A stretch of DNA of 64,000 nt from Bathelium albidoporum (GCA_021031095.1 JAGFVP010000002.1:1-64000); one strand, 5' to 3'; counted from the first letter of the stretch, positions 1 through 12,921 are shown. Notes: generated by a model from the letters alone, not told the origin. Program-made: numbers and translations.

Positions 1-725
1 GGGCCGTGGGAGGCGGTTGGCGGGCTGGTCATCTGTGCGCGGGGCGGAGGTGGAGTCGGATGTGTTTGCAGTGCTGGGGGAGGATGTATTATCTTCTTCG
101 TAGCCGTCCTTGTGGAGGCTGGGGATGAGTTTTTGGATTAGGGCGATGCGGAGTAGGGAGCCGAGGTCGGTGAGGCGGCCGGGGGAGATGAAGATGCTCT
201 GGAGGGGCTGGAGGGCATTTTCGAGAGCGGTCTCGCCAGGGAGGGGAGTTGCAGGCAGGGCGGAACCGGAGATGAAGTCTTTGGCGACGACGTCGAAGGT
301 GGCGGTTTTGTCGTCGCCAAGGCCGAGACCCATGACGACGGCTTTGGAGCCGAGACGGTTGACTTTGACAAGGTATTCCATCGAGGATTGAGAGTGGGCA
401 TAGCGGAAGGCGTATGTAGTTGAGGCATTCCACTCGTCGGGGAGGGATTGCGGGTTTTCGGCGTCAGAATGTACCTCTGCAGGGCTGTAAGTATCCCTCG
501 TCGAGCTTAAAAAGTAGCACCAAAATACCGACCGATCTTGTGGTCCTCGCCCAGGCCTATGAGTCGAAACCCAACAGAGAGCATTCCAGCGTTGATGGCG
601 AGTGCAACCGCTTCGTACGGGTTTTTGATCTGTGGCGACTGATTTCGCGGCAGACTGACAGCCATGAACGACGATAAAGAACCAGCGCTAAGCGGATTAC
701 CGCCCGGGCTCGAACTTCCTACCAT
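1..725 (-). CDS. Proteasome regulator PI31 / Fub1 homolog, C-terminus off the window
   Basis: The protein reads from 725 down in two exons, 725-529 and 484-1. A 44-bp intron (485-528, gtattt...ttacag) joins them in frame. The N-terminal part carries the PI31 N-terminal fold: exon 1 has an acidic/hydrophobic stretch ending GFRLIGLGED, and exon 2 continues with TTYAFRYAHSQSSMEYLVKV, the most conserved strand pair of the family. Further on it becomes Ser/Thr/Pro-rich, as expected before the proline-rich C-terminal half, which is cut off by the window edge. PI31/Fub1 proteins bind the 20S proteasome and modulate its activity and assembly. Family assignment is from recalled conservation; the function is known from yeast and animals and is inferred here. 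The intron is short for this genome, so the splice site is the least certain part. Confidence 0.8.
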
Positions 726-1643
726 TTTTTTGGACTGTTAAATAGGAAGGGCGAGGTTTATTTCAATTCAAAGATGGCCGTCAAAAGCTGGTTATAAGAG
801 GGAGGTTCGATGTTTGAAACCGAGTCATTAGGCAGATGCTTGATGACGCTGACGAAGGGTTCAGGATCGCGCCACCGAGCGCTTCAAGATTAAGTTAAGG
901 TTCGGGTATTAGCGAATGCCGCACGTCACGCTAGCAGCGCAAATGTTCTCAGTACTAAGCTTCGTTGCATCGTACCTGTGCCGAGTACAAACCCTTAACA
1001 CCTACGAACTCGCGCATTTAGGATCAAGTTTGTTCTTCAGTCTCCCATCTACAGGCTGTACTGTCATGTGCAAGATGTATCGACTCTCGTGTCTTGAGGG
1101 ATTTGTGCTGCTTGTGTGGTCCAATGGCTTATGGCCACGTGCTCTACTGGGGAATCACAGCAGCATCGGGAGCCACTTGCCGAGGTACCTACATACATAT
1201 TGCATGCCTCATCTGGTGATCGATCTTGCCGGAATCCCTCTCTTGTCCTATGTAACAAGCATGCTGCACTTGAATTAGAGGACTTGCAGAAGACTAAACT
1301 CAATCTACCTAGCAGACGCCAAGCTCGCTATGCATCGCTCTATACGAGATTGGAAACGAGACTGATCCGATCGCCACAACAGTCTCAATGAACCACCATA
1401 CCCGAATGGCATCCCGTGCACGCGATCTTTGAGCGTAATGCCCAATCTTGGCAATCCCATGGAAGGCCCCCATATGGAAGACCTATTTGGAACGGGTTAA
1501 ACTACTGAGCAGTGCACTGTTTAGTTGTAGCGTTGCATCCCGACTGGCTAGTAAGGGTTCTCCACTACTGTTTGCCCTAGTCATTGTCTGTCGATTTGCC
1601 GAGACGACCACTATTATCGAGTAATCTGCCATAATGTCAGCAA
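726..1643. other. Intergenic region, no gene seen
   Basis: This is the space between the start of the PI31 gene and the 3' end of ATG18. Open frames on both strands overlap each other, have no family features and no splice-compatible neighbours. It presumably holds the PI31 promoter and the ATG18 3' UTR. Confidence 0.6.
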
Positions 1644-3079
1644 CTACGACCTAGTACGATTAAGGTCAACAACTCTGACTAACGAGTACTGCTTAACCAG
1701 AGCACCCTCCCCTCCACCTTCCAAATCGATGTTAAAAACGAAATAATTGCCTTCGCTCGTAACGACCATGACCTGTGGGCCATTGCTACTCATCGCAACA
1801 ACCGTCTTGATGGAATTCGCCCCAGATGTTGATTTCGGAATCTTGACCCACGCAAAATCTCGCTGCGGCTCCCATATCTCAGCGACGGCGCTGGGCATGT
1901 AACCGCCAACGGCTGCTGCGACACTCCCTCCAATATTCTGCGAAGTCCTCCTGAGCACACTCATGAATGTCGGGTTCTTTTGTGGTCTTGATCCGTTCCC
2001 TGCCTCACTTTGAGTAAGATAACTGCTTTCGGCCTGATCTTCGCTGCTCGGGCTGACACTCCGTTCTCGCGAATTTCTCAGCCCCGACGGCGATGTTGGT
2101 GGGGATGTAGCCGCGGCGCTGGACGGACGTGCTGATTGTGAGGATAATCGGAAGATGTGAACCGTTTCCGTAGCGGATGATACGCAGAGCAGAGTCGCAG
2201 TGGTGTTGAAGGACATGCTATATATTCGGGAAGGCATGGACCCTCTCCTAAACTGGTACAGCTTTTGAGCGTCTGGCACGGAGAAGACCCTGATGATCGT
2301 TCCTTTTTCAGAAGCAGTGGAGAGGAGCGTGCCATCGTTATTCAGTGCAATATGTGACAGCGGCGCCGCGTGAGCTTCAATGATGTTCACTTGCTCTAGT
2401 TTGGTCGCATCGTATAACATAACATCCCCACTGGTCGGAGCGGGGCGACTGGCGTTCGGTGGAGCGTGTGGTGGGAGTTCGTAGGTTGGTGAAGCGACTT
2501 TCTTAGCTACAGGGTACGCTAAGTAGTTGTGCTCTGACGCTGGAGAAAGGGCACAGATTGCTTGAATGTATTAGAAGATGATGGGAAGGAGGGCTTGCAA
2601 GGTTTTACCATGAAGATTGGGAGCACTCTCGATAGTCGCGAGCAGGTTCATATTGCTAATGTCGTATAGATATATTTGATCCTCCAAGACAACGACAAGA
2701 CGTTTGCGATTTAGCCGAACGGCCAGGATCATTGTAGGAAAAGTAAGCTCGCATATTGTGGATTGCCTCTTCGAGCTGTCAGCATTGAATGCCGGAAGAT
2801 TGTGTATCCCAATTACCCACTTTGGTATTTTGTATCCGTAGCAGACGGGGCGATAGAATCAAGGCCACGAGCGAGGTGGAGAAAAGCATCTCAAGAATGG
2901 AAACATCGCCATCGAACGTCTCGAAAACTTTGGAAAAAGGGTCGGTAGAATATAGTCGGAAGCCTCTGGACGTTCCTAGCATGTAAGTTAATTGTCTGGT
3001 GTGCAGAACTCTGCCATCTCCACGCACCAACCGCAAGTAGGCTGTAATCCTGGTTAAAAGTCACGAAATTGAGTGCCAT
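1644..3079 (-). CDS. ATG18: PROPPIN autophagy protein Atg18
   Basis: Four exons (3079-3028, 2975-2821, 2768-2609, 2560-1644) give 427 residues. All three introns are 48-52 bp and keep frame. The protein opens MALNFVTFNQDYSLLAVGTS, the hallmark first blade of Atg18. It continues with WD40-like blades and the phosphoinositide-binding FRRG motif at about residues 226-229. A low-complexity Ser/Pro loop follows, then the last blades. Atg18 is a seven-bladed beta-propeller that binds PI3P and PI(3,5)P2 on autophagosomal, endosomal and vacuolar membranes. It works with Atg2 in phagophore expansion and with Fab1 in vacuole size control. It lies head to head with TYW4, sharing a promoter of about 0.6 kb. 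The family call is firm. The second intron's acceptor was chosen because it restores the conserved NTKRQSTICEL junction. Confidence 0.93.
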
Positions 3080-3665
3080 ACTGTAGAGGAGGTGGCAGTA
3101 GCTTCAGTCCCGGTCAGGATTCGTAGAGCACAGTGATAGTTGAGATTAAGCTGGACAGGTTGGATATAATTTAGCAGGCAGCGCGACCAGTCTGCCCACA
3201 CGTGGTGCCTATGGCTCGTCCGCAGCTTCAGTGTGAAGCAGACGTGGGTATGCCGTAGGAAACGTCCGGATCCAACGGGACTGAGGAGCTATAGCTGCCT
3301 GCTCTTACACCAGTTGACGGAAAGCTTCAGGCGCGGAAACGTCACTCCGCACCCAGCAACGCACAGACCGATGGACCCTGAAGGATCCAAAAAGATGGGA
3401 TGGTCCTCTTTCCGTGTATGGAAAGGGTAAAAGAGATACTACTCCGTTAGATACCTAAGGTAGGGCAGGTAAGGTATCTGCTACACCTGCGTCTTCCCGA
3501 AGCAGGTACTTGTGCACCACGTCCTACCCAACATTTCCACTTCCGTGTCTTCGTGTATCCAAGCTGCAAAGACTTGCACGTCGGTCATGAAATCACCTTC
3601 ATCAGACTGATGGCACGCACGAACCAACTTGGAATCAGTTGCCCTTTTCTGTCATGGACTCCAAA
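3080..3665. other. Divergent promoter region between ATG18 and TYW4
   Basis: No gene is visible. The two flanking genes are transcribed away from each other, so both core promoters should lie here. No convincing TATA box or known operator was recognised. Confidence 0.6.
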
Positions 3666-6600
3666 ATGAGGTCTGGGCCAACCGCCCGTAATGACCCACA
3701 GAAGCGTGATGAAGCAGTTATGGAGGTGAGTTGCTATTCGAGGTCGTTGGGTTCCGGTTGACACCTGTACGGACAAACAACAGTTGCATCGTATCAAAAC
3801 GGAGTGTTGAACGGCTCTACCGTTCGAAGGAGCCAGAATTTCTTCGGTACTTTGTCAAGAAATACCAGCGACGGTCTCCGCTCATCAACCGCGGCTACTG
3901 GTTGCGGATGAAAGCTATAGAATACGTGGTATCCAAATTTCTCGACTTGCCATCTTTCAAGCCCAAGCTGGTCATCAACCTTGGTTGTGGATAGTGAGTG
4001 GGAAGGGTGCCGCAAATTCAGACCCAGCTCATTTCTTGCCTCGCCCAGTGACCCTCTACCCTTTCGTTTCTTGAAGCTATACCCCAAGCTTTGCAGTCAG
4101 GCTACTTTCATTGATGTCGACTATCCCACCCTCATGAAGAAGAAAAGGGAGATCATACTCAATACGGACCCGCTTTGTGAATCCCTGGACGGTCTGGACA
4201 CGCATAGCCCCCACGATGCCATACTTGTCCGAGCAAATAGATATCTCGGACTTGGTTGCGATCTGAAGCGACTTGATGGCCTGACCAAGGTGCTGGAGGA
4301 GCAAGTTCACATTGGCAATTGCGCCGTGCTGTTTCTTGCCGAAGTTTCCATGACATACATGCAGCCTGAGGATGCCGACTCCGTAATCCAGTGGGGAAGT
4401 CAATTTGATGATGGTGCGTACCACCATAACAATTAAAAGGAGCTTGCTTATTTTGACACACGCACAGCACACTTCTGCTTATTGGAGCAGCACTTACCAT
4501 CGGGACCGGATTACCCGTTCGCACAGACTATGCTGAGACACTTTGAGAAGCTGCGCAGCCCCTTGCTCGTCTTGAACCAGTATCCCAAAATACAAGATCA
4601 GCGCACTCGTTTTCTTGAGAGAGGCTGGACCGGGATCGATGCAACGGATTTGTGGAGCTTGTGGGGCCACAGCGAGTTTCTTACACCCGACGAAAGGCAT
4701 ACTCTCGACTCTGTTGAGCCTTTCGACGAGTGGGAGGAATTTGCCTTGTTTGGTGGGCATTACTTCGTGCTTGTCGCCACAACCAAATCGACTTGTCAAA
4801 ACAATGCACTCATACCGGTATCCCCCTCACAAAAGGGGTCGTCACTTTTACGCCAGCATGATGCCAAGTTGATATGCAAAACCTATCAAAACGGTCAACG
4901 TTATCGTCGCTTCGGTGCTGCCATGATCATCCAACAGGAGGAAAAATTACCGGATCTCATTGGCTATCATGGAGGTCTGGGCCAAAAGAGTCGACTGACT
5001 ACTTGTGACATCTATACAGACTTGAGTCTTTCCAGCCAGTTCAAGGGACCCCCAACAGAGGCTCTGATGAATCATACAATCACGTACCATCGAGACTCGA
5101 AATACTTATTCGTTGGTGGACGGTCCTCCCCTGACAAAGCTGGGGAAGGCTGCTGGTTGCAAGACAATGGGTATTGGGAAGAAGTTCACAGCCTTAGACC
5201 TGGCCGATTCCGTCACTGTGCTGTCCAGGCAAGGCTGCAGATGGCTCGCTCCCGTTCCCGCATCAATGGCGTTCTTGTCTTTGGTGGCAAAACAAGTCAT
5301 GGCGACGTGCTCGGAGACTGGATGTTTTGGGACGAGGAAAATGGCTGGCGAAGGGTTCAGTCAAGTAGTGAAACGCCAGAGGCAAGATTTGGTGCATCCA
5401 TTTGGGCATCAGCCAAGTCGATCTCTACTTGCGGATACATGACAGGGGGCATGCGATGCGATGGAACCGTCATTCAAGATTTGTGGAAGTGGCAGCTCGT
5501 CTATGAGGAACGCCTTGAGATAGTGTGCCAGAATCTTACAAAATATCTGGATCATGCAGATGCCAGAGGCTTGTTTGGAAGGTTTGGAGCCGCTTTGGTA
5601 AGATCAGACTGGGGCATGCTACTGCTTGGCGGCATTACTAGCCGGCTACCTCTGGGACTGGAAGATGAAGCCCTCGTCTTCATGGACAAATCTGAAGAGA
5701 TGGGTGAAGTATCGCTTTCAAGATTGAATCTGCATATACGTGGGCCACGTCCATTATTCGTTGGCTTTGGAATTGCTTCTATTCAGGATCATGGCGTCGT
5801 TATATTAGGAGGTGGAGCAACTTGCTTCTCCTTTGGAACCCATTGGAATGCAGGCTGCTACACACTTACGGATCAAGAAGAAATATATAATACCCCATGG
5901 CATGCCGACGAGCAGCACATGCTATATGCAAAGGGCGAGCGAAGAGATGGAGATGTGTCAACTAATGTGTCCTCTGGGGGAGAGTCAGTGGTCAGCGATA
6001 CGCTACCAAAGCTCAAGGAGCCTGAAAATTCGGCTATGCAACCAGATTTCCCAGGGAATATGCAAATACCTAGGGTCAACATATCGTCAAGTGTGGATTT
6101 TGACCACATGGTCGCTCGAGCGCAACCGGCCATACTTGAGCATCTTCCTCTGGGGTCCTGCACTGCCAAATGGGACCCATTCTATCTGAAAGAAAAAATT
6201 GGCCCGGGTAGAGACGTGGTTGTGCACTCGTCGCCATCAAATCACATGAACTTTCAGGCCAAAAACTTCTCGTACGTTACAATGCCCTTTGGAGAATTCA
6301 TAGATAGCGTCGAAAGCGGGGCCAAACTATATCTGCGCGCATTGTCTAGCCAGAAGCCTGCAAAGCAAGCGACCAACTTGACAGAGGATTATCCGGAAAT
6401 CGCCGCTGACTTTAGTCTACCACCAGAATTAGGGTTGGTCAAGACCAACATGCATAGCTCTCCCCTAAGGATATCAGGACCGGTTTCTATGTGGCTTCAT
6501 TACGATGTCATGGCCAATGTTCTGTGCCAAATCAAGGGTAGCAAGAGACTGGTCTTGTTCCCTCCAGCCGATGTGCAACACCTGGATTTTGCCCCCGGCG

Positions 6601-6968
6601 CATCAAGTTCGGAGATGAATGTATTTGCACCTGACCTGTCTACCGATCCTCTGCTTGCTCACACTCATCCTCATGAGGCCATCCTGGGACCAGGCGACGT
6701 CTTGTTTATACCCGCTTTTTGGATGCATGCTGCAGCTCCAACAGACGGTACTAGCATCGCGGTGAATGCATTCTTCAGAAGTTTGGACAAAGGGTATGCT
6801 ACCGGGAAAGATGTCTACGGTAACAGAGACCTCGAAGCATATGAGCGGGGCAGGCAGGAGATTGGTAAGGTGGTAAAATCATTCGATCAATTGCCCTCGG
6901 ACATTCGAAATTTTTACTTGCAGCGGCTCTCGGATGAGTTGCGAGGCCGGATTGGTAGCACGACATGA
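3666..6968 (+). CDS. PPM2: tRNA wybutosine-synthesizing protein 4 (LCMT-Kelch-JmjC fusion)
   Basis: Main exons are 3784-3993, 4049-4413 and 4468-6968, with introns of 54-55 bp, preceded by a short first exon. The N-terminal third is a leucine carboxyl methyltransferase-like SAM domain (SIVSKRSVERLY-type start, then INLGCGYDPLPF at the SAM loop). The middle has Kelch-like blades (repeated FGG/LGG turns). The C-terminus is a JmjC/cupin-8 domain with an HYD iron motif near residue 881 and a partner His in FWMHAAAP about 75 residues later. TYW4 methylates and methoxycarbonylates yW-72 in the final steps of wybutosine formation at position 37 of tRNA-Phe. The first exon is ambiguous. With canonical splicing (intron 3726-3783) the in-frame start is ATG 3691, giving 1036 residues. 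The family-like N-terminus starting at ATG 3666 would need a non-AG acceptor at 3772. The identity is secure; the start is not. Confidence 0.9.
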
Positions 6969-8482
6969 CCGGAGCCTCAGAGATTGGGTTCAGCGGCACG
7001 TAGTCTTTTCTCCGGCATTAAGCATCTTGGCATTATTGGCAGGCAAGCGTGCGTAGTCTTGACATGTATCTAGCCCGGCCTATCACACAGTGCGAACAGA
7101 CTAAAGGGTGCTACAAGATTCTTTCGCAGTGGCACCAAAGGCAACGATTGGGTGCTCAAGATTGCCGGTGCTCAGCGTGAAGGGTGTCTACTCGACTGGA
7201 GACAAGTTCATATGGCGGCCATCGCCGATGCACGGATGCAAGATGGGACCGCTCTGGAGGTAGGGTAAACGATCAGTAGATCGCATCTTGGTCCCCGAGG
7301 CGAACAGCGAACGTGTGGCGGATGGAATACCCCAGATTTTCAGAACCCCACTTGCACCGCACATTAGCGGCTGCGGTAGTTTGCGATAGCTGGCGACGGC
7401 GTCGCGGTTGCCGCGTGCCCCGATGAAGCGACCGCGTCACTTGCTCCCACTGAGGTTATGACGGGTGTCGATAGCAGCTCATGTAATCCTCAGCCACCGA
7501 GCTCAAGCGTAAGGGCCAAGACTTAGGGCCAAGACTTAGGGCCAAGACTTAGGGCCGTGCAAGGCGCGTTTCGACGATAAGACAGAGAGATAAGGCTAGG
7601 AGCTGCTGGCCGGCTGGGTACAGAGGTAGGTAGGCCCACCGTTTCACTTCGCGTGCCTCATGCAATGCCTCGCGGCCAGCAGTTCGGGGCTCTAGCTCGC
7701 TGGATCGGGCACGTCCACCGGGGTCAGCGCAGACTAGAGTGGTCGCGCAGAGGCAGATTGGGGAAGAGGACGAGAGTACGGAAGAGGGTTCGCGGGCCAG
7801 TGGTTCACAAAGGGCGAAGGATCGGCGCGGCTGGCGGGAAGCAGTTCCCGTGAGATTGGGGGGCAGTGGTAGCAGGGTGGCAGGGTATGGCAGGATGAGA
7901 GGTGCGGGCAATTAAGTCCCATTGTCAGGTAAGGTGGTTGTTTTGTACCTCTGGGCGGGGACGCGCGACAACAGCACCCTGAACCCAGGCAGAGGGGCAG
8001 AGGTACACCGGGGGATTCGCCCGTCATGTCTGATCAGCGCTGCCCCCGTCCAAGGCGCCCCAAGACCTCTCTTCTCTCCATCTCGCTCCTCCATACTGAT
8101 TCCCAATTGTCTTGCACCTCCCACCCAATTGACCCGCTCTGCAGCCACTTCGTCCTCCCCTCTACTGACTTCCGATCCACCACAGCCACACTGTTTACCA
8201 TTCTCTCATACCAAGGGCGTTCTCGTCCAACCCGCCTGCTCACGCGAGCGTGGGCACTCGGCGCCGTCTCCGCTGCACACTCATCTGGCACCGTCTTCCC
8301 TGCAGCGTTTCAAAACCCCTCGACGCCATCCTTCCTCTGATCTGAAACCTTCGCGATCTGACTGCTGGCCCCCTCTCGTTTTCCCACTCCAGCACTGCCC
8401 TCACTCCACTGTGACATACGCGCTACTTCACTTCCAAGGACCCCCAAAAAGCAGCATACTTTACTCGACACCCATACACACC
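6969..8482. other. Intergenic region with a 13-bp tandem repeat and the long PPS1 leader
   Basis: No gene is supported. The downstream half stays open in the PPS1 frame from 7922, but it is a low-complexity pyrimidine-rich leader and not family-like protein. The well-placed ATG of PPS1 is at 8483. Confidence 0.6.
7513..7556. repeat. Minisatellite, 13-bp unit, about 3.4 copies
   Basis: Three exact copies of GGGCCAAGACTTA run head to tail (7513-7525, 7526-7538, 7539-7551), followed by a partial GGGCC. The copies are identical, which suggests recent slippage. It lies about 0.9 kb upstream of the PPS1 start, so it is at most a distal promoter element. Confidence 0.95.
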
Positions 8483-11103
8483 ATGGCCACCGTCATAGCA
8501 AGAGCGCACGATGTCGTTCCGCCACGCTCCGTGACCCCACCCCCGCACCTCTCGCTCAACACCTCCTCACGAGGCACGCCCGCCGCCGTCCCGAACAAAC
8601 ACATTCCCATCTGCTCTCCGGGCCCGCGGCCCGTAGGCAGACCGGACACGCCGCCAGCCTCTCCCCCCTCCGCGAACTCCATCATCGAGACCTCCTCCCT
8701 GCTCTATCCACCAGACGAATACCCCATACTCTCGCACGACCCGCCCACCTACGCCATCACCGCCGCCGACCTCGCCGCCGCCCTCGACCACATCTCCACC
8801 CAGCCCCTGCCGGACCCGCGCCAGGTCTTCCCCTGGCTGCACGGCCTGCACGCCGACAACCAGATCCAGCTCGCCTTCTTCACGGCGCGCCGCAAATCGC
8901 TCCGGCGCGCGCCCCGCTGCATCCGCGGCGTCACCGTCGTGAAGGCGGGCGGCGACCTGAGCGCGGCGAAGCTCAAGGGGGCGATTGCGCCGGATGAGCT
9001 GTTGCATCGGGTGCGGCCGGGGAGTTGTCCCACAAATACCGAGCTGGAGGATGAGGAACTGCTGGCGAATTTCTTGGATATTGATCCGCGGGATGGGTTC
9101 GGCGTGCGCAATTTCCAGATCCAGGCATGTAAGATGGCAACGGTGTCGGATATCGTGGTGTATGGCGATGTGCGGACCAGTCGGGAGGAGGTGGAGGCAT
9201 TGGGGAGGAGGATTGCGAGCGCACAGAGGGCGTGGAGAGAGAGGAGCGAGATGGCTTCGAGTGCTGGAGAGCATGTCTTTTCGACTTTTGTTGTAACTGG
9301 TAGGTGTTGTGAAGGGTCTGCCCCGGCTCGTCTTATTAATCACGATCAGATCCTTTTATCAAATTCGAAGAAGAGCATGAAGACATTGTTGCAATTGACT
9401 CTGAGGGCAACACGACTGGAAAGGTTATGGACTTTTGTGGGTCTCCTCTTGATGACATGACCATGTTTTGTCACATCCACTGACCACGGTGTAGTCCATC
9501 GAGAACGCTCCGAAATGTGTATCATGTCCAAAGCGACTGAAATCTGCCCCAATGTCTTTTTGGGTCCAACCCCCGACCCCACTTTTGACCCGTCCGATGC
9601 CGACTTGAACTACGATCTTCTCATCGAAGCCTCGGATCTTGCTCAGCTACCAGACGGAAATACTCTAAAGACGCTCGAAACGCTCCTCAACGAACCGGAT
9701 CATGGAGCCATTCACTTGGAATTTCCTTCCTCTGGCAGCATCATGCCACCCACATGGTCTCACGCCGAAGTCGACGCCCTTCTTGAAACCTGCCAATGGA
9801 TCTACAACCTCGTTAATTCCTCCGCTACGCCCTCTTCCTCCACCCCTGTCTCTCCAACCACTGTTCCCGACATCCCCGACGACCTCAAAGACGTCGACGG
9901 CGATAGCATTATGCTCTCCGACCTCCCTCCCTCTACCACACATCCAGCTATGGGACATTCTTCCAACGCTGCTCCCAAGATCCTCATCCACTGCTCCGAC
10001 GGCTACACCGAGTCTTCCCTCCTCGCACTCGCCTACTACATGTACTCGCGCGCCGTGCCCGCCCACCAGGCATGGCTCGAGCTGCACCGCGACCGCGGCC
10101 GCAACTTCTTCGCCTATCCGTCGGACGTTGCGCTACTCACCGTCATCCAGCCGCGCATTCTGCAGGAGTCGCCCGCCTCTTCCTCATCATTGCCGCTGAT
10201 GGGGCTGGGCCGCGTGGACAGCGTCGTCGAGGGCAGCAGTGGCAACCATGGTAACGGCAACGGCACGACCAGCAGCGTGGAGGCGGCGCTAGCCCGGCTG
10301 GCGGAGGAGCCGGAGTGGCTGGGCAATATGGATGGCAGCCTGCCGAGCCGCATCTTGCCGTACATGTACCTGGGCAATCTGGGCCATGCGAACAATCCGC
10401 AGCTGCTGCGTGCGCTGGGCATTCGCCGCGTGCTGAGCGTGGGGGAGCCGGTGAGTTGGCGCGGGGAGGTTGAGGGCTTGGCGGATGGGCAAACGACGGA
10501 GGATGGGTGGCGGAAGGAGGATTTGCTCTTTATTGATCGCGTGCAGGATAACGGAGTGGATCCGTTGACGGAGGAGTTTGAGCGGTGTTTGGAGTTTATC
10601 GGTGAGTGGTGATTTTCTTGCAACCCCATTGAGTGAAAGAAGAAAGAAAAAAAAAAAAAGACACAGCCATATTCTGCATTTGCTGATGTCTGCACAGAAC
10701 AGGGCAAAAAAGACGGCATCGCAACGCTTGTCCATTGTCGCGTGGGCGTGTCCCGCTCCGCCACCATCTGCATCGCCGAAGTCATGAACGAGACGGGTTT
10801 ATCCTTCCCCCGCGCGTACTGCTTTGTCAGAGCACGCCGGCTTAACGTCATCATTCAGCCGCATTTACGATTCTCGTAAGTCGTCCAAAACCTTTTACAA
10901 AAAGTTCTGAATATCTATTGGCAGCGGTACGCTGAAGATTGGCTGATATGCCCATCCGCAGTTACGAACTTCTCAAATGGGAGGAATATCAGCGTCAGCG
11001 TCGCGGCGAGCCGATTAGGCGCGAGTTGGAATGGGCGACGATTTCGCGAGAGATTGCGCTGATGAACAAGCCGTACTCACGCCCGTCGCCGCAGCAACAG
11101 TGA
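8483..11103 (+). CDS. PPS1: Dual-specificity protein phosphatase PPS1-like
   Basis: Five exons (8483-9299, 9350-9436, 9495-10601, 10698-10875, 10962-11103) give 776 residues, close to the 807 of yeast Pps1. The N-terminal half has the characteristic PPS1 extension (VFPWLHGLHADNQIQLAFF; later FHRERSEMCIMSKATEI). The middle has a degenerate phosphatase-like segment with HCSDGYTES. The C-terminal DSP domain has the signature HCRVGVSRSAT, with catalytic Cys near residue 684 and the acid on the D-x-V-x-D loop upstream. Members dephosphorylate phosphotyrosine and phosphothreonine; yeast Pps1 acts around S phase. The ATG at 8483 sits in a good context (acaccATGG). The open frame extends 561 nt further upstream but is not protein-like there. 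The 96-bp third intron contains a pure A13 run. Confidence 0.9.
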
Positions 11104-12921
11104 ACAGAACGCTCAGTGAGCAGCCCAACGGTCCGAACCTATCTGATGACAGATCAGTCGAGGATGAACGGGAAAACACCTGAGCGGCACACCAGATATG
11201 ACATGAGAATTTCAGGACGGATCTTTGATGAATCTTTGATGATGAACGAATGACTTTAGATGATGAGTTGAATAACATGATCACTCATGTGGGCATGGAT
11301 ATTGCATGAACGTGTGCTACGAAGGTATGGGATGGATGCAATAATGGCGTTTTGAGAAGAAATCATGGATGCGACGTTTTCAGCTCGCCTGACTCTTTCG
11401 GGGGCGCGTCACTCGTGTGTTTGACGTGTTGATGCATGTGTGAACCATCTCGGCGGGACCGCCTTGGGTCATGCTGCTCGTCTGGAGGAAAAAGCTCGTT
11501 GTGCTTTTTCTTCGAGATGTCTTTCTTTTCATCCATTCTCTGGATCTGTGTTTTCATAGGTACTGCATTCGACCCAGGCTATTTGAGTTATTTTCGATAC
11601 GTGTGTTCAATTACAATGGACTTTCATTTCAGACAATTGATCGTTGCTTGGTGGTGAAGTGAATATTTCATCGGAGTAGCAATGTCGCTGGAGATACCTG
11701 CAAGGCTTTTTCTCTGCCTAGACTAGAGAATGAGAGAATTTGGGCTCAGCTTGGGTTGGAGCAAAAGTTCCTCCGCACTGCGGATTGACCGCCAGGTTCC
11801 TGACAGCAGGGTGGAGCGAAGGAGCGAGGTCTAGTCCGATGCTTACAGGATGCGGTAGGCTTTGCGATCTCACCTGTGGCCTTAGAATGTCCAGTGGCTG
11901 TGCAGTTGAGTTATGTGCCTCAATGCCGTTCCACCGCCTTGCATCCCGGCGCAGGTCCCGGACGCGTAAACTCCGGAGCGAGAGAGAAGACTGTATGGAG
12001 CAGAGAACACTCAGATATAAGCTTTTCCAAATAGATGCATCCGATTGTGGCAAGGCGAGCAAGGATTTGAAAGGCAACAAGGCGGCAACGGTGCAATTTT
12101 GCGGGGAACGCCACCATCGTACCTTAGCTGAGGCTGTGAGTGTGGCGCCCACCCACGTTGTCCGGCTCCTTTGCGCCAATGCAAAATGGCGCACTTACAG
12201 TCACTGTGGACAGAAGCGCCGGTGAAAGATTCAGCGACACGCCTGGTACTGAACCGTGGTTCGTGACTTGATGCAGGCTGACGACAGGACCACGAGAGAC
12301 GCCCCGTATGCTCATCTGGGCATCTCTTGCGAAATAACAACTCACGCCTACCAGCACCAGGCGCAAAATCGCTCTTGTTTCTCTTCACTCATCGAACCTA
12401 GTCAGAAAGACAGACAGACAGACACTCGCGCGCTGAGCCATCCACCAGTTGCGTTTCGCAGCGTCATCGCGGCCTCCATCCGAGACGAGACTTGGATTCA
12501 AACGGTGCAAGCTTTGCTTGGCATGCGCCCGCGTGCCTGTTAACTACCCACCCAACCCCTTACTTGCTCGCTGCCCGGTTTTTGGTCACCTCCTTGACGA
12601 CATTTTTCTTGACTACACCTCAGTCAAGTTTTGTTGGCTCCCTTGCGTCGACACACCCTCCTCTCCTAGGTCCTATATTCTGCCTTCATTGCCGCCTGTG
12701 GCCTCTCCCGAATAAGAAAATAAACACCATACAATCCGCGTCTGGGATCGCGTAACCAACCAACCAATTGCCCTCTCCCCTCGTCCGCTGCAACACCTGT
12801 TCTTCCACCTGTTCCTACCTCCTCGATTCGATTGCACTTCGGATTTATTGCACAGACACATTATGCGTACGATCTTTCTTTCATAATATTTCCATAACCC
12901 ATTATTTTCCAAATCCTGATT
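11104..12921. other. Intergenic region, no gene seen
   Basis: About 1.8 kb between PPS1 and the exchanger gene. Overlapping open frames around 11.7-12.4 kb exist on both strands but lack family features. A short GACA repeat lies at 12410-12423. The last 400 bp are pyrimidine-rich, as in many fungal promoters, and probably belong to the exchanger gene. Confidence 0.55.

Noticed and set aside
7922..8482. 187-codon N-terminal extension of the PPS1 open frame
   Set aside because: The translation is low-complexity Ser/Pro/His-rich without conservation, and a strong-context ATG at 8483 opens the family-like protein. The upstream stretch is a leader.
11718..12388. Several open frames over 120 codons on both strands
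   Set aside because: They overlap in different frames, have no motifs, signal peptides or splice partners, and look like chance.
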